64,000 nt of DNA from Cyanobacteria bacterium SBLK (GTDB lineage Bacteria > Cyanobacteriota > Cyanobacteriia > Cyanobacteriales > Spirulinaceae): positions 62,001-126,000 of the forward strand of contig JAGHZQ010000029.1 in assembly GCA_017746715.1 (NCBI GenBank), written 5' to 3'. Numbering within the stretch: position 1 is the first letter of the stretch; each line of letters begins with the position of its first letter. Below the pieces are notes generated by a model, which saw only the letters and a program-made list of their open reading frames with translations, was not told the origin of the DNA and made no database searches. Below, piece after piece: positions 61,047 through 64,000 of the stretch. Made by a program: the position numbers and the translations under genes.

Positions 61047-64000
61047 ATGATGGAAAATAAACTCACCAATAAATGGAAATTTTTTGCCGATCGCGGTGGT
61101 ACCTTTACCGATATTGTCGCCATTTCTCCCCATGGAAAAACTATTATTCATAAACTGCTATCGGAAAACCCAGAACATTACCAAGATGCAGTCATTCAAG
61201 GCATTCGCGATATTTTAAAGATTCCCCCTCATTCTCCCCTTCCTACCGAACAAATCGAAACGATTAAAATCGGGACGACAGTGGCAACTAACGCGTTGTT
61301 AGAATGCAAAGGCGATCGCGTGGTTCTAGCAATTACAACAGGGTTTCGAGATGCGTTAAGAATTGCCTATCAAAACCGTCCCGATATCTTTGCTCGGGAA
61401 ATTATCCTCCCGGAAATGCTCTACGAAAGCGTTATCGAGGTAGAAGAGCGCTATACGGCACGAGGAGAAGAATTAACCCCTCTCAATGTATCACGAGTTC
61501 GCCAAGATTTACAAGCCGCTTACGAATCCGGAATTCGTAGTTGTGCCATTGTTTTAATGCACGCTTATCGCTATCCCAAACACGAAGAAGCGATCGCAGA
61601 AATTGCCCGAGAAATTGGCTTTTCTCAAATTTCTGTTTCCCATCAAGTTAGCAATTTAATCAAGTTAGTCAGTCGCGGCGATACCACCGTCGTCGATGCG
61701 TATTTATCTCCCATTTTACGGCGCTATGTCGAGCAAATCGATCGCCAGCTCAAATCCGGCAATTCAACGCCAAAATTGATGTTTATGCAGTCTAATGGCG
61801 GACTCGCAAACGCTCGCGCATTTAAAGGCAAAGATAGCATTCTTTCGGGACCTGCGGGAGGAATTGTCGGGGCAGTTAAGACTTGTCAAAAGGCAGGTTT
61901 TCAGAAAATTATCGGTTTTGATATGGGGGGAACCTCTACAGATGTCACCCATTATGCCGGAGAATACGAACGCACTTTTGAAACAGAAATCGCTGGGGTG
62001 CGCTTGAGAACACCCATGATGTCTATTCATACCGTTGCGGCGGGAGGGGGCTCTATTTTACAATTTGATGGGGCAAGATATCGCGTTGGTCCCGAATCTG
62101 CGGGGGCAAATCCCGGTCCTGCTTCTTATGACAAAGGCGGACCCTTAACAGTGACGGATTGTAATATTTTAGTGGGGAAATTGCAACCTGAATTTTTCCC
62201 TAAAGTTTTTGGAGAAAATGCCGATTCACCCTTAAATTATACCATCGTTCGTGAAAAGTTTGCACGACTTACAGAAGAAATTAACGATGGACGAACGCTC
62301 GAACAAGTTGCCTCTGGATTTTTAGCGATCGCCATTGAAAAGATGGCCAATGCAATTAAGAAAATTTCGCTACAGCGAGGCTATGATGTTTCAGAATATA
62401 CTTTATGTTGTTTTGGCGGTGCGGGAGGTCAACATGCTTGTTTAATTGCCGATGCTTTGGGGATTAAACAAATTTTTATTCATCCTTATGCCGGCGTTCT
62501 ATCAGCTTACGGTATTGGTTTGGCAGAAGTGAGGATTTTGCGGGAAAAGTCGATTGAAGCAAAATTAGCATCGCCATTAATCTCCGAATTAGAACAGCAC
62601 TTATCACAACTCATTTCTCAATGTCAAGAGGAATTAAAAATACAAGAGGATGAATCTATTGAGAATATTATAATCAAACAAAAAGTACATTTAAAATATG
62701 AAGGAACGGACTCTGCTTTACTCGTTGAATTTAACGATCTTACAAGTATGAGGAAGGATTTTAATAGATTATACCAACAGCACTATGGATTTATTATTGA
62801 AAATAAAAGTTTAATTGTAGAGGCTATTTCAGTTGAGTTAATTTGTCCCACATATACGCCTAACGAAGAGATTGTTACTAGACTTAATGATGATTCTCCT
62901 AAACTTGAAGCGATCGCAAAAATCTATACAAATAATTCTTGGCATGATGTACCAATATTCCAGCGGGAAAAGTTACAACCTGGAGATATTATCGACAGCC
63001 CGGCATTAATTATTGAAGCAACGGGAACGAATGTTATAGAATTGGGGTGGCAAGCAAGGATTAGCGATCGCAATCATTTGATTTTAACAAAACAAGAAGA
63101 AAGTTTTACGCCATCCACAAATATGCAGTCAACAGAAAGTAACAATCGAAGCGATCGCGATTTATCTCAACCCGATTCTGTATTATTAGAAATCTTTAAT
63201 AATTTGTTTCGTTCTATTGCCGAACAAATGGGGACAACACTGCAAAATACCAGCTACTCAGTCAATATTAAAGAACGATTGGATTTCTCTTGTGCTATCT
63301 TCGATCGCGACGGAGAATTAGTTGCCAATGCACCTCATATTCCCGTTCATTTGGGATCGATGAGTGAAAGCATTCGCAGTTTAATTACTGCGAAATTAAA
63401 TATTATGAAACAAGGAGATGTTTATCTTGCCAATAATCCCTATAATGGTGGTACTCATCTCCCAGATATGACAGTTATTACTCCAGTTTTTATTAATACC
63501 AATTCTCAACCTCTTTTCTATGTTGCATCGAGGGGACATCATGCCGATATTGGTGGAATTACACCGGGTTCAATGCCACCAGAAAGCAAAACAATTGAAG
63601 AAGAAGGCGTACTCATCGATAATTTTTTGTTAGTTGAAAAAGGAACATTTCGCGAACAAGAATTATCACGGCTTTTAACATCTTGTACTTATCCCGTTCG
63701 CAATCTCGTGCAAAATATCGCTGATTTTAAAGCACAAATTGCCGCCAATACGAAAGGAGTTCAAGAGTTAGAGCAAATGATTCGGCATTATGGATTAGAC
63801 ACTGTTTGTGTTTATATGAGTCACGTTCAAGATAATGCCGAAGAATCCGTGCGGAAAGCGATCGCCGTTCTCAAAAACGGTCATTTTAATTGTGAGTTAG
63901 ATACAGGAGAAAAAATCAAAGTGAATATCTCCATCGATCGCAAGGATCGCAGTGCTAAAATTGATTTTACAGGAACATCTCCCCAAACTAATAATAATTT
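61047..64000 (+). CDS. 5-oxoprolinase / hydantoinase A-B fusion, 3' truncated by window
   Basis: Starts at ATG 61047 (a second ATG follows at once) and stays open to the window end, about 984 codons. Residues about 8-690 are the HyuA-type ATPase part (FFADRGGTFTDIVAISPHGK, TIKIGTTVATNALLE, GFDMGGTSTDV). From about 710 the HyuB part follows (LEIFNNLFRSIAEQMGTTLQ, IFDRDGELVANAPHIPVHLG). Full 5-oxoprolinases are about 1200-1280 residues, so roughly 250 are missing. It opens the oxoproline ring with ATP, or acts on hydantoins. It begins 53 bases after the restriction gene. Confidence 0.93.
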   Translation, partial: MMENKLTNKWKFFADRGGTFTDIVAISPHGKTIIHKLLSENPEHYQDAVIQGIRDILKIPPHSPLPTEQIETIKIGTTVATNALLECKGDRVVLAITTGFRDALRIAYQNRPDIFAREIILPEMLYESVIEVEERYTARGEELTPLNVSRVRQDLQAAYESGIRSCAIVLMHAYRYPKHEEAIAEIAREIGFSQISVSHQVSNLIKLVSRGDTTVVDAYLSPILRRYVEQIDRQLKSGNSTPKLMFMQSNGGLANARAFKGKDSILSGPAGGIVGAVKTCQKAGFQKIIGFDMGGTSTDVTHYAGEYERTFETEIAGVRLRTPMMSIHTVAAGGGSILQFDGARYRVGPESAGANPGPASYDKGGPLTVTDCNILVGKLQPEFFPKVFGENADSPLNYTIVREKFARLTEEINDGRTLEQVASGFLAIAIEKMANAIKKISLQRGYDVSEYTLCCFGGAGGQHACLIADALGIKQIFIHPYAGVLSAYGIGLAEVRILREKSIEAKLASPLISELEQHLSQLISQCQEELKIQEDESIENIIIKQKVHLKYEGTDSALLVEFNDLTSMRKDFNRLYQQHYGFIIENKSLIVEAISVELICPTYTPNEEIVTRLNDDSPKLEAIAKIYTNNSWHDVPIFQREKLQPGDIIDSPALIIEATGTNVIELGWQARISDRNHLILTKQEESFTPSTNMQSTESNNRSDRDLSQPDSVLLEIFNNLFRSIAEQMGTTLQNTSYSVNIKERLDFSCAIFDRDGELVANAPHIPVHLGSMSESIRSLITAKLNIMKQGDVYLANNPYNGGTHLPDMTVITPVFINTNSQPLFYVASRGHHADIGGITPGSMPPESKTIEEEGVLIDNFLLVEKGTFREQELSRLLTSCTYPVRNLVQNIADFKAQIAANTKGVQELEQMIRHYGLDTVCVYMSHVQDNAEESVRKAIAVLKNGHFNCELDTGEKIKVNISIDRKDRSAKIDFTGTSPQTNNN

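Overview
The window is cyanobacterial chromosome. The octamer GCGATCGC (HIP1) and its variants occur throughout, inside and outside genes, and the gene content fits: a homogentisate phytyltransferase for tocopherol, a GUN4-type domain, lumen-type pentapeptide repeats, XisH/XisI, a Zam-like RNB exonuclease, a DUF3181-type protein and a DnaK2-like chaperone. Many composite and fused genes, abundant short dispersed repeats and a large signalling repertoire suggest a filamentous or large-genome (Oscillatoriales-like) cyanobacterium. I cannot fix the genus from sequence alone.

1-9.8 kb: the 5' end of a membrane sensor beside a solute-binding lipoprotein; mtnA (methionine salvage) with a clear intrinsic terminator; an RhtA-like exporter overlapped by an unexplained ORF; a small conserved protein; an HTH-AAA NTPase; a lumenal pentapeptide-repeat protein; a possible 57-residue membrane peptide; and a TPR-M48 membrane metalloprotease. 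9.9-14.1 kb: one 1392-residue protein of about thirty 40-residue helical repeats ending in a separate conserved domain. 14.1-21.2 kb: a GT2/GT-C fusion glycosyltransferase, a small Cys-motif protein, an unusual dehydrogenase-dioxygenase fusion, a GC-rich repeat island and a GAF-like sensor.

21.3-27.1 kb: a complete minus-strand dipeptide/oligopeptide ABC operon (dppA-B-C-D-F order). 27.2-34.8 kb: signalling block with a CHASE histidine kinase, a REC-PAS-GGDEF cyclase and a CHASE2-GGDEF-EAL protein, plus a tautomerase-family protein, a decayed gene, a YiaAB membrane protein and a very small Cys-rich ORF (CCxCC-x6-CxCCxC) that I regard as one of the most interesting items. 34.9-45.8 kb: WD40 protein, GT4 glycosyltransferase, dnaK with terminator, potC-like permease overlapping the tocopherol prenyltransferase, a TnpB remnant, LprI-like lipoprotein, a prolyl-hydroxylase-like oxygenase, a CobA-HemD fusion, tRNA-Arg(ACG), moaC and small conserved genes.

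45.8-61 kb reads as an accessory, defence-flavoured region: a two-gene overlapping pair resembling HEPN/MNT modules, an orphan gene, a membrane-anchored NACHT NTPase ending in a GUN4-like domain and bracketed by direct repeats exactly 2700 bp apart, an RNB exonuclease, an SF1 helicase, a two-gene membrane pair of unknown function, a frameshifted xisH with intact xisI, and an abutting C5 methyltransferase/restriction endonuclease pair. The last 3 kb hold the first two thirds of a 5-oxoprolinase-like gene that runs off the window. Homology calls are from recognition of motifs by eye; no database search was run.
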